From Pseudomonadota bacterium (GTDB lineage Bacteria; Pseudomonadota; Alphaproteobacteria; Rhizobiales; Xanthobacteraceae): a stretch of 62,829 bases of DNA. A program made the position numbers and the translations under genes. Below the pieces are notes generated by a model, which did no database searches, was not told the origin of the DNA, and was given only the letters and a program-made list of their open reading frames with translations. The DNA lies in contig JAFEFL010000038.1 in the NCBI GenBank assembly GCA_018240595.1, positions 1-62,829 of the forward strand. Direction: 5' to 3'. Positions 49,342-57,674 of this stretch are shown in pieces (positions within the stretch are counted from its first letter, which is position 1; every line of letters begins with the position of its first letter).

Positions 49342-50424
49342 TCAGCTTTGCAGCCTCGCGACGTGATCCATATCGAAGGTGAAACCCCAGCCGGGCCGCT
49401 CAGGCACGAGCGCATCGCCATTCTCGAATTCGAGTTGCTCGCGATACAGCTCGGAGAACCACGGCATGTATTCGAGATAGATGGCGTTCGAGAGAGCGCC
49501 CAGCACCTGAATGCTGGTTTCCGGGAACAGATGGCTCGACACCGGAATGTCGTGAGCTTCGGCCATATGCCCGACCCGCATGAACTCGCTGACGCCGCCG
49601 GCGCGCTGCAGGTCGGGCATCAGGACGTCCGCCGAACGCAGTTCGAGCATGCGGCGGAAGCCATAGCGCGTGTATTCGGTCTCGCCGCTGGCGATCGGCG
49701 TATCGAGCGCCGCCGCGACGCGCGCCAGCCCGTCGAGATCCCAGGCCGGCAGCGGCTCCTCGAACCAGGTCAGGTCGAACTCCTCGAGCAGGCGGCCGAG
49801 GCGGATCGCCTGGTTTTCGTCGAGCTGCTGGTTGGCGTCCGCCATCAAGCGGATTTTGGGGCCGATCGCCTGGCGCACGGCGCGCACGCGCGCCGCATCG
49901 GTCACCGGATCGGCCGCGCCAATCCGCATCTTCATGGCCTTGAACCCGGCGGCGACGAAGCTCTCCGCTTCGGTCACGAGTTCATCGATCGTGCTGGTCA
50001 GCCAAAGTCCGCCGCTGTGATAGGCCGGCACCCTCGCCTGCGCACCACCGAGCAGCCGATAGAGCGGCAGATTGACGGTCTTGCCGAGCGCGTCCCAGAG
50101 CGCGCCGTCGAGCGCGGAAATGCCGACCACCGGCACGCCCTTGTGGCCGAGGAAATTGATGTCCTTCCAGGCGCGCGCCCAGAACTCGGCGATATGTCCG
50201 GCATCGCGGCCGATCAGCAGGTCCGCCAGTTCGTCGATCATCTGGCGCAGCACTTTGGTGCGGCGGTTGTTCAGCGTGAAGACGAGGTTCTCGCCGACCA
50301 CGCCCGTATCGCCGTGGACGAAGATGAGGACACAGCCGAATGTGTTGATCTGACCGAACGCCGTGCCGATCGGCTTTTTCAGCGTAACGACGACCGGGCG
50401 GGTTTCGACGCGTGTGATCTTCAT
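49342..50424 (-). CDS. Mandelate racemase / muconate lactonizing enzyme family protein 1
   Basis: A 360-residue enolase-superfamily enzyme. The N-terminal capping domain (KITRVETRPVVVTLKKPIG) precedes the barrel with base motif FKAMKMRIG (K-x-R), the metal ligands MADANQ, WFEEPLP and SGETEY, the PDLQRAGG Asp and SSHLFPE His. The late Asp-His pair is characteristic of the mandelate racemase subgroup, which catalyses racemisation or dehydration of hydroxy acids. ATG 50424 overlaps the upstream gene stop as ATGA. Substrate unknown. Confidence 0.9.
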   Translation of the reverse strand: MKITRVETRPVVVTLKKPIGTAFGQINTFGCVLIFVHGDTGVVGENLVFTLNNRRTKVLRQMIDELADLLIGRDAGHIAEFWARAWKDINFLGHKGVPVVGISALDGALWDALGKTVNLPLYRLLGGAQARVPAYHSGGLWLTSTIDELVTEAESFVAAGFKAMKMRIGAADPVTDAARVRAVRQAIGPKIRLMADANQQLDENQAIRLGRLLEEFDLTWFEEPLPAWDLDGLARVAAALDTPIASGETEYTRYGFRRMLELRSADVLMPDLQRAGGVSEFMRVGHMAEAHDIPVSSHLFPETSIQVLGALSNAIYLEYMPWFSELYREQLEFENGDALVPERPGWGFTFDMDHVARLQS

Positions 50425-51533
50425 CGGCTCACCTCGTAGCGCGCCACCAGATCGGGGTCGGGATCGCAGCCGAGCCCGGGCCCTTGCGGCACTCGGACCT
50501 TGCCATTGGTCGTCGTAACCCAGGAACCGAACGGATTGCCTTCCATCTCCAGCCACAGCACCTCGACCAGCGGGCGCTCGACCAGCGCGGCCGCGATATG
50601 GAGCGTCGCAATGAAGCCGGGGCCGAAATACGGACTGTGCGGCGCCACCTCGACACCCTGCGCGTGACAGTAATCGATGACGCGCAACATCTCGCCGATG
50701 CCGCCGATCTTCGTCACGCTCGGCTGCGCCACATCAATGGCGCCCGCCTCGATCAGCGACTTGAAGCCGAACAGGCCGGCGACGTTCTCGCCCGCGGAAA
50801 TCGGGATACCGCGCTCGCGAACCTGCGCCAGGCCGTGACAGTCTTCCGGCGGCCACACCGGCTCCTCCAGCCACATCAGGTCGTCACCGGCCAGCGCGTC
50901 CGCCATGTCGCGGGCCACCGGCACCGACCAGGCGCAATTCACGTCGAGCATGATGCGTGAATTGCTCGCCCGCGCCGCCTGTTTCGCCGCGAGCACGGCT
51001 TCGCGCGTGGTTTCGTGCAGCTTGATGTAACGGTAGCCGCTCTCGCAGGCGGCCGCGGTGTTGCGCGCCACCAGCTCCGGAACGTTGCCGTAGGACAGAA
51101 GGCTCGCGTAGGCGTCGAGCGCCGTCAGCTTCGAGCCGCCGAGCAACTGATACAGCGGCTTTCCGCAGCGCTTGCCGAGCAGATCCCATAACGCGATCTC
51201 GATGCCCGAATAAGCAAAGACGAATGGTCCGTTGCGGCCAAGCAAGTGCACGGAATGCAGGATGCTGCGGTTCAATGCGTTGATGTCGCCGGCATCACGG
51301 CCGATCACGAGCGGACCGACAATGGTGTCGAGCGCCGCTTTGGTGGCCGGGATCGACGCGTGCCCGAAAGCCTCGCCCCATCCGACCAGACCGTCCTCGG
51401 TCGTGACCTTGACCAGCAGGATTTCGAGATGGGTCCAGGGCTTGCCGGCAAAACTCGGCGGCGGACCGCCCATGTCGCAAGGCAGCGACACGACAATGCT
51501 CTCGACCGATTTGATCTTTGCGGAATCCGGCAT
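50421..51533 (-). CDS. Mandelate racemase / muconate lactonizing enzyme family protein 2
   Basis: A 370-residue enolase-superfamily enzyme, distantly related to its downstream neighbour. The capping domain starts KIKSVESIVVSLPCDMGG; the barrel has YIKLHE (K-x-H instead of K-x-K), metal ligands LDVNCAW, WLEEPVWP and SAGENVAG, and a late APHSPYFG His. The different base motif suggests a different reaction from the neighbouring gene, perhaps sequential steps on one substrate. ATG 51533 has only a weak ribosome site. First gene of a six-gene importer/enzyme operon. Confidence 0.88.
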   Translation of the reverse strand: MPDSAKIKSVESIVVSLPCDMGGPPPSFAGKPWTHLEILLVKVTTEDGLVGWGEAFGHASIPATKAALDTIVGPLVIGRDAGDINALNRSILHSVHLLGRNGPFVFAYSGIEIALWDLLGKRCGKPLYQLLGGSKLTALDAYASLLSYGNVPELVARNTAAACESGYRYIKLHETTREAVLAAKQAARASNSRIMLDVNCAWSVPVARDMADALAGDDLMWLEEPVWPPEDCHGLAQVRERGIPISAGENVAGLFGFKSLIEAGAIDVAQPSVTKIGGIGEMLRVIDYCHAQGVEVAPHSPYFGPGFIATLHIAAALVERPLVEVLWLEMEGNPFGSWVTTTNGKVRVPQGPGLGCDPDPDLVARYEVSR

Positions 51534-51604
51534 GAGATATCGTTCGGCCCCGCCCAATCCTGGGCTTCCTGCAATCGCTCGCGAAAGTAGTAGGCCGGGA
51601 GTTA

Positions 51605-51618
51605 AGGTCAATTGACCT
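51605..51618. promoter_or_regulatory. Perfect 14-bp palindrome, candidate LysR operator
   Basis: AGGTCAATTGACCT reads the same on both strands. It lies in the 112-base gap between the divergent enolase-superfamily operon and the LysR gene, 28 bases before the LysR start. Such placement is typical for a LysR regulator acting on itself and on the divergent operon. Confidence 0.6.
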
Positions 51619-51645
51619 CACCTTACATCTATATCAGAATTCCTT

Positions 51646-52542
51646 ATGTCCTTGAGCTTCCGCCAGTTGCAGGTGGTGCGGGCGGTGTGCCGGCATGGCT
51701 CGGTCATCGGCGCCGCGAGCGCTCTCGGGATCTCCCAGCCGGCCGTCAGCATGATGCTGCGCGACTGCACCCGCGCCGCCGGCTTTCCGCTTTTTCTGCG
51801 CAAGCAAGGCCGTCTGCAGCCGACCATGGAAACGTCGGCGCTCATGACGGATCTCGACCGCATCTTTGACGGCGTCGAGCGGGTCGGCCGCCTGCTCGAG
51901 GACATGCGCGACACCAAGGTCGGGATGATCCAGATCGCGGCGACGCCGACGCTCGCGGAGAACCTGCTGCCGCCGGCGGTGACGGCGTTCAAGCAGTCCC
52001 GGCCGCGCGTTCAGATCACCATCCATTCCATGGATAACATCAGCGTGGTGAACAGCGTCATCAACGAGCATGTCGATTTCGGCCTGGTTCTGTCACCGCT
52101 GGCGCCCTTTGACGCACAGCTGTTCGAGCTCTGCTCGGCCGAACTCGTCTGTGTTGTTCACCCGGACAATCCACTCGCCGCGCGTTCCGAGGTCACGCCC
52201 AAGGATCTCGAGGCCTACCCGCTCATTTCCTTCAGCCGCAGCCTGCCGCTTGGCGTGCTCGTCGAGAAAACGTTTCGGGAAGCCGGCGTGCCACGGCGCA
52301 TCACCCTCGAGGTCAACCAGTCATCGGTCGCCTGCGCGCTGGCGCGCGCCGGCGCCGGCGTCGCCATCGTCGATCCGTTCTGGCTGATGGAGAACCGCGA
52401 TCACGGTCTGGTGCGCATCAAGGTGAAACCGCGGACGCAAGTGGTCGCCCAGGTCCTGGTGCCGAAGAATGCGACGTTGTCACGGCCGACGCGCATCATG
52501 ATCGCCGAACTTCGCAAGGTGGCCAAAAGAGCGAGGTTATGA
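51646..52542 (+). CDS. LysR family transcriptional regulator (divergent to the importer operon)
   Basis: A 298-residue regulator. The N-terminal winged helix-turn-helix has SFRQLQVVRAVCRHGSVIGAASALGISQPAVSMMLRD; the C-terminal effector-binding domain starts with VGMIQIAATPTLAENLLPP. The helix-turn-helix is standard. It is divergent from the operon at 44705-51533, with the palindrome between them, so it probably senses the imported compound or a metabolite of it. ATG 51646 lies in MSLSFRQLQ; the upstream sequence has no strong ribosome site. Confidence 0.93.
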   Translation: MSLSFRQLQVVRAVCRHGSVIGAASALGISQPAVSMMLRDCTRAAGFPLFLRKQGRLQPTMETSALMTDLDRIFDGVERVGRLLEDMRDTKVGMIQIAATPTLAENLLPPAVTAFKQSRPRVQITIHSMDNISVVNSVINEHVDFGLVLSPLAPFDAQLFELCSAELVCVVHPDNPLAARSEVTPKDLEAYPLISFSRSLPLGVLVEKTFREAGVPRRITLEVNQSSVACALARAGAGVAIVDPFWLMENRDHGLVRIKVKPRTQVVAQVLVPKNATLSRPTRIMIAELRKVAKRARL

Positions 52543-52673
52543 CGCAGGGGCCGCCGACCCGCCCTGGAAAGGCGCTGCCGGGCAAAGTGTCTTCCCTTTT
52601 TGGCGTCCTCGGTGCACATAGCGCCGCGGCCCGCAGGCGACCGGGCGGCAGAATGGCGGCAAACGGGTCTTTC

Positions 52674-52698
52674 GGAGAAATTGCGCTTCAATTTCTCC
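52674..52698. repeat. Perfect 10-bp inverted repeat upstream of the tRNA remnant
   Basis: GGAGAAATTG (52674-52683), a 5-base loop and CAATTTCTCC (52689-52698) form a perfect stem. No T-run follows, so a normal terminator is unlikely; it lies 16 bases before the tRNA remnant and after the LysR gene. Confidence 0.6.
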
Positions 52699-52713
52699 AA
52701 TGATTGCAATGCT

Positions 52714-52752
52714 GGAAGGGTGGCCGAGTGGTTTAAGGCACCGGTCTTGAAA
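52714..52752 (+). pseudogene. 5' half of a tRNA-Ser(UGA) gene, truncated at the anticodon loop
   Basis: GGAAGGGTGGCCGAGTGG at 52714 is the acceptor strand and D-arm start of a bacterial serine tRNA. It continues through TTTAAGGCACCGGT to the anticodon loop CTTGAAA (anticodon TGA, 52748-52750). After 52752 the sequence departs: no anticodon-stem partner for ACCGG, no long variable arm and no CCCTTCC acceptor partner follow. This is the pattern left by integration or deletion at a tRNA gene. An intact serine tRNA copy must exist elsewhere. Confidence 0.75.
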
Positions 52753-53200
52753 TTCGAATGTGCTCGTATTGTTCTATTTTGCCTAATCACATATCGTACT
52801 GAAATTACTGATTTTTCCGGCTCCTCTGCGGAGTTCCATACTGGGCCTTATCGGGCTGTGCTACGCAGTTGGGTAGCAAAATGGTAGCAAATGTTCGCGC
52901 TCCGTTTCGGCCCATAATCGCTCCTTGTTCCCAGCTTCATTGAAGCCTGCAGAAGCCTCCGATCGGAGTTCGTCGCCGCGCTAGACCCCACGCATTCCCT
53001 CGCCAGGCGTGAATATGGCTGTATGCGACCGGCGGCGCACTCGCTCTTGAGAATGGAATCGCAATCCACTCGCGCAACTCCGCGCTCGCCCATCAGCTGT
53101 CGGCCAGGGTCAGGATAACTGTTATTCTCAATCTCAGATATTAGCGGCCTGCCCCTTCGGAAATGATGCGGCAACAGAAAACATCGCCAGGGAGGCTGCA
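52753..53200. other. 448-base non-coding stretch after the tRNA remnant
   Basis: The first 110 bases are AT-rich compared with all surrounding DNA. A 9-base direct repeat GGTAGCAAA occurs at 52872-52880 and 52883-52891. Open frames here, including one on the minus strand at 52848-53222, show no protein family. I see no integrase gene. The end of the stretch (GGAGG at 53191) is the ribosome site of the MHS transporter. Confidence 0.5.
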
Positions 53201-54526
53201 TTGACGAATCTATCCGCTGCAACCGAATTGCCGCAGGCGCTTGGCGTGCCGGCGAGTGCGAGCACGCTGCGGCGCAATCTCGCGCTGGCCTCGCTCGGCT
53301 CCATGCTCGAGTTCTACGAGTTCATGGTGTTCGGCTTCTTCACTGTCATCATCGGCAAGCTGTTCTTCCCGCCAGATCTGCCGGAAGCGGTCAAGACCTT
53401 CCAGGCCTTTGCGCTCTATTCCCTCGGCTTCCTGCTGCGCCCGATTTCCGGCGCCGTCATTGGGCATCTCGGTGATCGACTCGGGCGTAAGCGCCTTTTC
53501 ATGATCACCGTGATGCTGATGGCGATCCCGACCTTGCTGATAGGCTTCATGCCGACCTATGCCCAGATCGGTCTTGCTGCGCCGCTCATCCTCCTGTTGC
53601 TACGCATCGTCCAAGGCGTCGCCCTTGCCGGCGAGTTCGCCGGGGCGTCCGTGTTCGTCACCGAACATGCACCGGGTAGCCGCATCGGCACGGCCAGCGG
53701 CTTCGTCTTGGGGGCAAGCTACATCGGGTTCTTCCTCGGCGCGCTATCCGGCGCCGTCCTTGCCAACACATTGGCGCCAGCGGCGCTCGAGGCCTGGGGC
53801 TGGCGCATTCCCTTCGTGATCGGTGGCATCTTCGGCTTCGTCTCGCTGTATCTGCGCCGTCAGCTCGACGAAACACCGCTGTTCCTGGAGATCCGCAACC
53901 TCAAGGAACGCGCCAAGGCGTTTCCGCTCGGCGCAGTGCTGAAGACGCATTTCGAGGCCGTCGCTTTTGGCATCGGCATCGGCACCTTCCTCGGTTCGAT
54001 CATCATCCTGCTCTACTTCTACATGCCCTCGCTGCTGCAGACGCAGTTTGGCGTGCCGCGGGTTACCGCCTTCAACGCCAACGCGACCGCCCTCCTGCTC
54101 CTCGCCGCACTGTGTCCGCTCTGGGGAAAGCTTGCCGACCGCATCGGCTGCGGCTGGGTGCTCGGCATCGGCTGCTTCGGCCTGACCGTCGATCTGCTGT
54201 TCTTCTTCCAGCATATACCTGACATCGCCAAGGACCCGTCACAACTAATCTGGTGGATGATGAGCCTGTCGGTGTTCATGTCCTGCGCCGCGGTCATTCC
54301 GGCGCTTTGCTCGCTGATTTTCCCGACCGAGATGCGCTTCACCGGCTTCGGCTTCAGCTACAACATGGGTTCGATGATCTCGGCGATCGCGCCGACGCTG
54401 ATATCCTTCATCGTCCTGACTTACGGCAAGGACAGTGTCGTCTACTACGCGGTAGGTCTGAGCCTGTGTGGCGTCGCGCTGGCCGCCTGGTCGTTCCGCC
54501 TTCGGCTCTATCCCCGGCCGGGCTGA
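53201..54526 (+). CDS. MHS family MFS transporter (metabolite:H+ symporter)
   Basis: A 441-residue inner-membrane transporter with 12 predicted helices. The signature SMLEFYEFMVFGFF near the first helix and GHLGDRLGRKRLF in loop 2-3 are typical of the metabolite:H+ symporter subfamily, which imports organic acids and osmolytes such as ketoglutarate, proline or aromatic acids. The start is TTG 53201, with GGAGG five bases upstream. A hairpin terminator follows at 54552. It is probably the uptake system for the substrate of the adjoining enzyme genes. Confidence 0.9.
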   Translation: MTNLSAATELPQALGVPASASTLRRNLALASLGSMLEFYEFMVFGFFTVIIGKLFFPPDLPEAVKTFQAFALYSLGFLLRPISGAVIGHLGDRLGRKRLFMITVMLMAIPTLLIGFMPTYAQIGLAAPLILLLLRIVQGVALAGEFAGASVFVTEHAPGSRIGTASGFVLGASYIGFFLGALSGAVLANTLAPAALEAWGWRIPFVIGGIFGFVSLYLRRQLDETPLFLEIRNLKERAKAFPLGAVLKTHFEAVAFGIGIGTFLGSIIILLYFYMPSLLQTQFGVPRVTAFNANATALLLLAALCPLWGKLADRIGCGWVLGIGCFGLTVDLLFFFQHIPDIAKDPSQLIWWMMSLSVFMSCAAVIPALCSLIFPTEMRFTGFGFSYNMGSMISAIAPTLISFIVLTYGKDSVVYYAVGLSLCGVALAAWSFRLRLYPRPG

Positions 54527-54551
54527 CGCAGTCTGCCATGCGAATAGCGAA

Positions 54552-54583
54552 AAGCCGCGGCGCCATTACGCGCCGCGGCTTCC
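54552..54583. terminator. Bidirectional terminator between the MHS transporter and the reductase
   Basis: AAGCCGCGGCGC (54552-54563), six-base loop and GCGCCGCGGCTT (54570-54581) form a perfect 12-bp stem between convergent genes. Only two T follow directly, plus A-rich sequence on the other side. Confidence 0.75.
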
Positions 54584-54606
54584 TAATGAGTCACGAGTTG
54601 GCGGGG

Positions 54607-55574
54607 TCAGACCGATAGCAGCACTTTCCCGCTGCGCCCTGGGACCGCATCGGCTTCGAGCGCTTCTTGGAACCGCACGAGTGGGAATGTCGCAGCCACC
54701 GGCAGCGGCAGTGTCCCATTGGCAATCATCTGCCACAGGCCTGCGAACATCCTTGTCTTCTCATCCGGCGGGCACTCCATCAACCAGCGATCGATGCCGA
54801 AGCCTTTCCAGGTGAGGTTCGCATAGATCAGCGTCGCATTGGTCAGTTCGATCACCGAGCGATCCTGTACGCCATAGGCTATGACCCGCGCGCCGGGCGC
54901 CAGCAGAGCGAACAGCTTTACGACGCCGGCACCGCCGACGCTGTCGAGCAGCGCGACCGGCTTGTCGCCCCCGGTGATAGCAGCCACGGCCGCCACAAGA
55001 TCAGCATCGTCAACCGACAGGACGTGATCGGTGCTGCAACGCGGCTTGGCGGCCGCCGCCGGGCCCCGCACCAGCCCGATTACGCCGATGCCCCGCGCCT
55101 GCGCCATCGCCGCGACCATGTTCGACACCGTCGAGGCTGCGGCTGTCAGCACGATCCACTGTCCCGGCGCGGCACGTGCTTCATCGAGCAGCGCGTAGGC
55201 CGTGACCGGGTTGAGAGAAACCTGACAGGCCTGCTCGTCCGACACCTCCGAAGGCACCACGATCAGGCGCTCAAACGGAACACTCACCTGTTCGGCCCAG
55301 GCACCGGGATAACGGAAAGCGACCCGCGTCCCGGGTCCGAATGGCGTTTCGCCGGTGCCGCGACAATGGTGCCTGTCGCCTCGAGGCCGGCGACCTGCGG
55401 AAACGCCGGTTTGACCCGGTACTGGCCGCGAATGAAGGCGAGATCGGCCGGGTGGATCGGCCCCATCGCCCCACGGACGACAGCATGGCCATCCGTTGCC
55501 ACGGGATCCGGCGCATCCGCATATTCGAGCACGTCGCGCGGTTCGCCGGCGCGGCGGAAGACAAGCGCCTTCAT
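54607..55574 (-). pseudogene. Zinc-type alcohol dehydrogenase-like (MDR) reductase with a frameshift
   Basis: The N-terminal part (KALVFRRAGEPRDVLEYAD to FPQVAGLEATGTIVAA) is in one frame and the rest (GTGETPFGPGTRVAFRYPG, then QVSLNPVTAYALLDEA, VALLDSVGGAG, to the stop) in another. The two join near 55360, where the reading frame GTC GC- GGC ACC would be restored by one extra base, so one base seems to be missing. The family resembles quinone oxidoreductase and 2-enoyl thioester reductases (NPVTAYALLDE). ATG 55574 overlaps the cupin stop (TGATG). A sequencing error cannot be excluded. Confidence 0.8.
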
Positions 55575-56092
55575 CACGCCACCTCCGCGCGCCGGTGCGC
55601 CTGCATCACCTTGCGCTCGATCTCGGAGCGGTCAAAATCGGTCGGCCATACCGACGGCACGGCTTTGATGGCGCCGCGATCTTCTTGCGGCTCGAGCAGA
55701 GCATGGGCCGTATCGGTGACGCCGGGATCGCCGATCAGCGGCGGCGTGTGGGTTTCGAGCAACACGCAGGGCCCATCGCCCTGCACCCACGACCAATGAA
55801 CGGCATTGCGCGGAATGCGGAAAACATCGCCCTTCCGCGCCAGGAAGCCGGTGTCGCCGACAAACACGAACAACTCTCCGTCGAGCACGTAGTTAAGCTG
55901 CTCGGAGTCATGGATGTGCGGCTTCGAATGATATTGCGGCTGCCGCGTCGCCACCATCATGCTGGAATCGAGACCGTAGACGATCTGGGCGCCGATCGAT
56001 CCGCCGGCGAGGTATTTAGCCGGCACCAGAACCGTCTCCGGCACGTCGGCCAACGAGGCAATGAGCGGCGACTTCATAGGCAATTCCGACAT
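55574..56092 (-). CDS. Cupin domain protein
   Basis: A 172-residue protein with one cupin barrel: PQYHSKPHIHDSEQLNYVLDGELFVFVGD (motif 1 with His/His/Glu metal ligands) and DVFRIPRNAVHWSWVQGDG (motif 2 with His). The cupin is metal-binding in pattern, but enzymatic function is unknown; cupins of similar size act as isomerases, dioxygenases or binding proteins. ATG 56092 is chosen because GGAGGA lies about 6 bases upstream. It is translationally coupled to the frameshifted reductase. A divergent MBL gene starts 222 bases away. Confidence 0.82.
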   Translation of the reverse strand: MSELPMKSPLIASLADVPETVLVPAKYLAGGSIGAQIVYGLDSSMMVATRQPQYHSKPHIHDSEQLNYVLDGELFVFVGDTGFLARKGDVFRIPRNAVHWSWVQGDGPCVLLETHTPPLIGDPGVTDTAHALLEPQEDRGAIKAVPSVWPTDFDRSEIERKVMQAHRRAEVA

Positions 56093-56314
56093 GGGGGCTC
56101 CTCCCGTTGCTGCGGACTGGCCCGGAAGGACGCCGAGGCTGCCGCGCCTGGCCTGATAGATGCGGATACGCCAAGGCGGCGACAACGGCCGGTCTGCTCT
56201 AACTGTTATTCCAAGGTTCGACTGGAGCGGCCGACGCCGCTTTGCGAGGCTTCAGGCTCATGCAACGCCGGACAGCACCAAACAGCCGGCCGGAATACAG
56301 TTGAGGAAACGAAC

Positions 56315-57232
56315 ATGATGCAGGTGCGCCCGCTCGGCGGCGGCGTCGAGGTTGCCGAGATCATCGAGTTTCACGCCCCCACTCACGATGCCGGCTGGAT
56401 GCTGCCCGATGCCGATCCCGGCTTGCTGGTCAGCCATCGCCAAATTCTCGAGAATCGCTTCTGGACGCCCCACACCAACCGGCTGGTCTTCACCTACAAG
56501 GTCTGGCTGCTGAAGACGCCGGACGCTGTCATCCTCATCGATACCGGCTGCGGCAATCACAAGCCGCGGCTGTCGCCTTATCAGAGTCACATCAACACAC
56601 CCATGCTCGACTGGATGCGCGCGCTTGGCGCGCCGCCGGAGAAGGTGACCCACGTCCTCCATACGCATCTGCATTCGGACCACGTCGGCTGGAACACGCA
56701 GTTGCTCGACGGCCGGTGGACGCCGACCTTCCCGAACGCGACCTATTACATGCCGAAGGCAGACTACGATCTGTTCAAGGCGCACCGCGCCCAAAGCATG
56801 GGCCCGGAAATGTATGATTGCGTTATGACCGACAGCGTCGATCCGGTCGTCGATGGCGGCCTCGCCCGGTTTATCGATCATGGCGACGAGGTCGCGGGTC
56901 TGCGGGCCATCGCGACGCCCGGGCACACCCCAGGCCATCTTGCCTACGAATTTTGCCATCGCGGCGATGTCTTCCTGTTCAGCGGCGACGTGATGCATTC
57001 GCCGATCCAGGTTCTGTCGCCTTCCGTCAACAGCCGCTGGTGCGAGCATGCCAGTCTGGCGCGCGACAGCCGCGCCAAGCTTCTACGGCGTGCCGTCGAG
57101 TGCGATGCGGTCGTCTTCCCTGCTCACGCCAAGGGCGTGCACGGCTGGCGCATCGCCCGCTGCGGCGACGAGTTCACGATCGGCTTCGACTGCCACCACG
57201 GCACACCGACCGACGAAATGGAAAGCGCCTAG
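56315..57232 (+). CDS. MBL-fold metallo-hydrolase (lactonase-like)
   Basis: A 305-residue metallo-beta-lactamase-fold enzyme. The metal site is HTHLHSDHVGWN (HxHxDH), with further ligands in ATPGHTPGHLAYE, FSGDVMHSPIQ and VFPAHAKGVHGW. The fold and spacing resemble AHL-lactonase-like enzymes, which hydrolyse cyclic esters; a lactone intermediate would fit a degradation cluster, but this is inference. ATG 56315 has GAGGA seven bases upstream; a second ATG follows directly. It is divergent from the cupin gene and precedes the NIPSNAP gene by 35 bases. Confidence 0.87.
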   Translation: MMQVRPLGGGVEVAEIIEFHAPTHDAGWMLPDADPGLLVSHRQILENRFWTPHTNRLVFTYKVWLLKTPDAVILIDTGCGNHKPRLSPYQSHINTPMLDWMRALGAPPEKVTHVLHTHLHSDHVGWNTQLLDGRWTPTFPNATYYMPKADYDLFKAHRAQSMGPEMYDCVMTDSVDPVVDGGLARFIDHGDEVAGLRAIATPGHTPGHLAYEFCHRGDVFLFSGDVMHSPIQVLSPSVNSRWCEHASLARDSRAKLLRRAVECDAVVFPAHAKGVHGWRIARCGDEFTIGFDCHHGTPTDEMESA

Positions 57233-57267
57233 CTCTTCCGATCGTCACCAGCGGATGCAAGACCAAA

Positions 57268-57582
57268 ATGATCTACGAATTGCGAACCTACCAGCTTCGG
57301 CCGGGAACGACGGCCAAATACGTCAAGCTGTTCGAGGACAAGGGCCTACCTATAGTCAGCCGGTACTGCACACTGATCGGTTATTGGGTCGCCGAATCCG
57401 GCGCCCTCAATCGCGTCTTCCATCTCTGGTCGTTCGAAGACCTCGAAGCACGTCGGCGGGCCCGCGAACTCTGGTACAGCGATCGCGACTGGATCGAGGG
57501 CTTCGTTCCGCTCGCCCTGCCCATGCTGCTGTCGCAAGAGAGCACGTTTCTGTCGCCGGCGTCTTTCTCGCCGTTAAACTGA
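57268..57582 (+). CDS. NIPSNAP family protein (cluster copy)
   Basis: A 104-residue protein that begins MIYELRTYQLRPGTTAKYVKLF, as the NIPSNAP protein at 236 does, and ends with FLSPASFSPLN. The two share the fold pattern but little sequence beyond the N-terminus. NIPSNAP proteins sit in catabolic clusters fairly often, yet their role is unknown. The ATG at 57268 follows a weak ribosome site. It lies downstream of the MBL gene on the same strand and upstream of a LysR gene. Confidence 0.8.
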   Translation: MIYELRTYQLRPGTTAKYVKLFEDKGLPIVSRYCTLIGYWVAESGALNRVFHLWSFEDLEARRRARELWYSDRDWIEGFVPLALPMLLSQESTFLSPASFSPLN

Positions 57583-57674
57583 CCTGTCCTCAGCCTCTAC
57601 TGGTTGACCTCGTCGGCACGCATTGCATCCGATCTGTGCTACGGTGCCGTGTTGCAGCGATAGCGGGGAAGATC

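Noticed and set aside
52714..52800. Complete tRNA-Ser gene
   Set aside because: The 3' half is absent: no anticodon-stem partner, variable arm, T-arm or acceptor 3' strand follows. Only a remnant is called. A TTCGAAT at 52753-52759 resembles a T-loop but has no stem around it.
52872..52891. Two copies of GGTAGCAAA as a CRISPR-like array
   Set aside because: Only two 9-base copies with a two-base gap; no regular spacers or cas genes. Possibly a protein-binding site.
52848..53222. 124-codon minus-strand frame after the tRNA remnant
   Set aside because: No recognisable domain, odd composition, and it overlaps the start of the MHS transporter.
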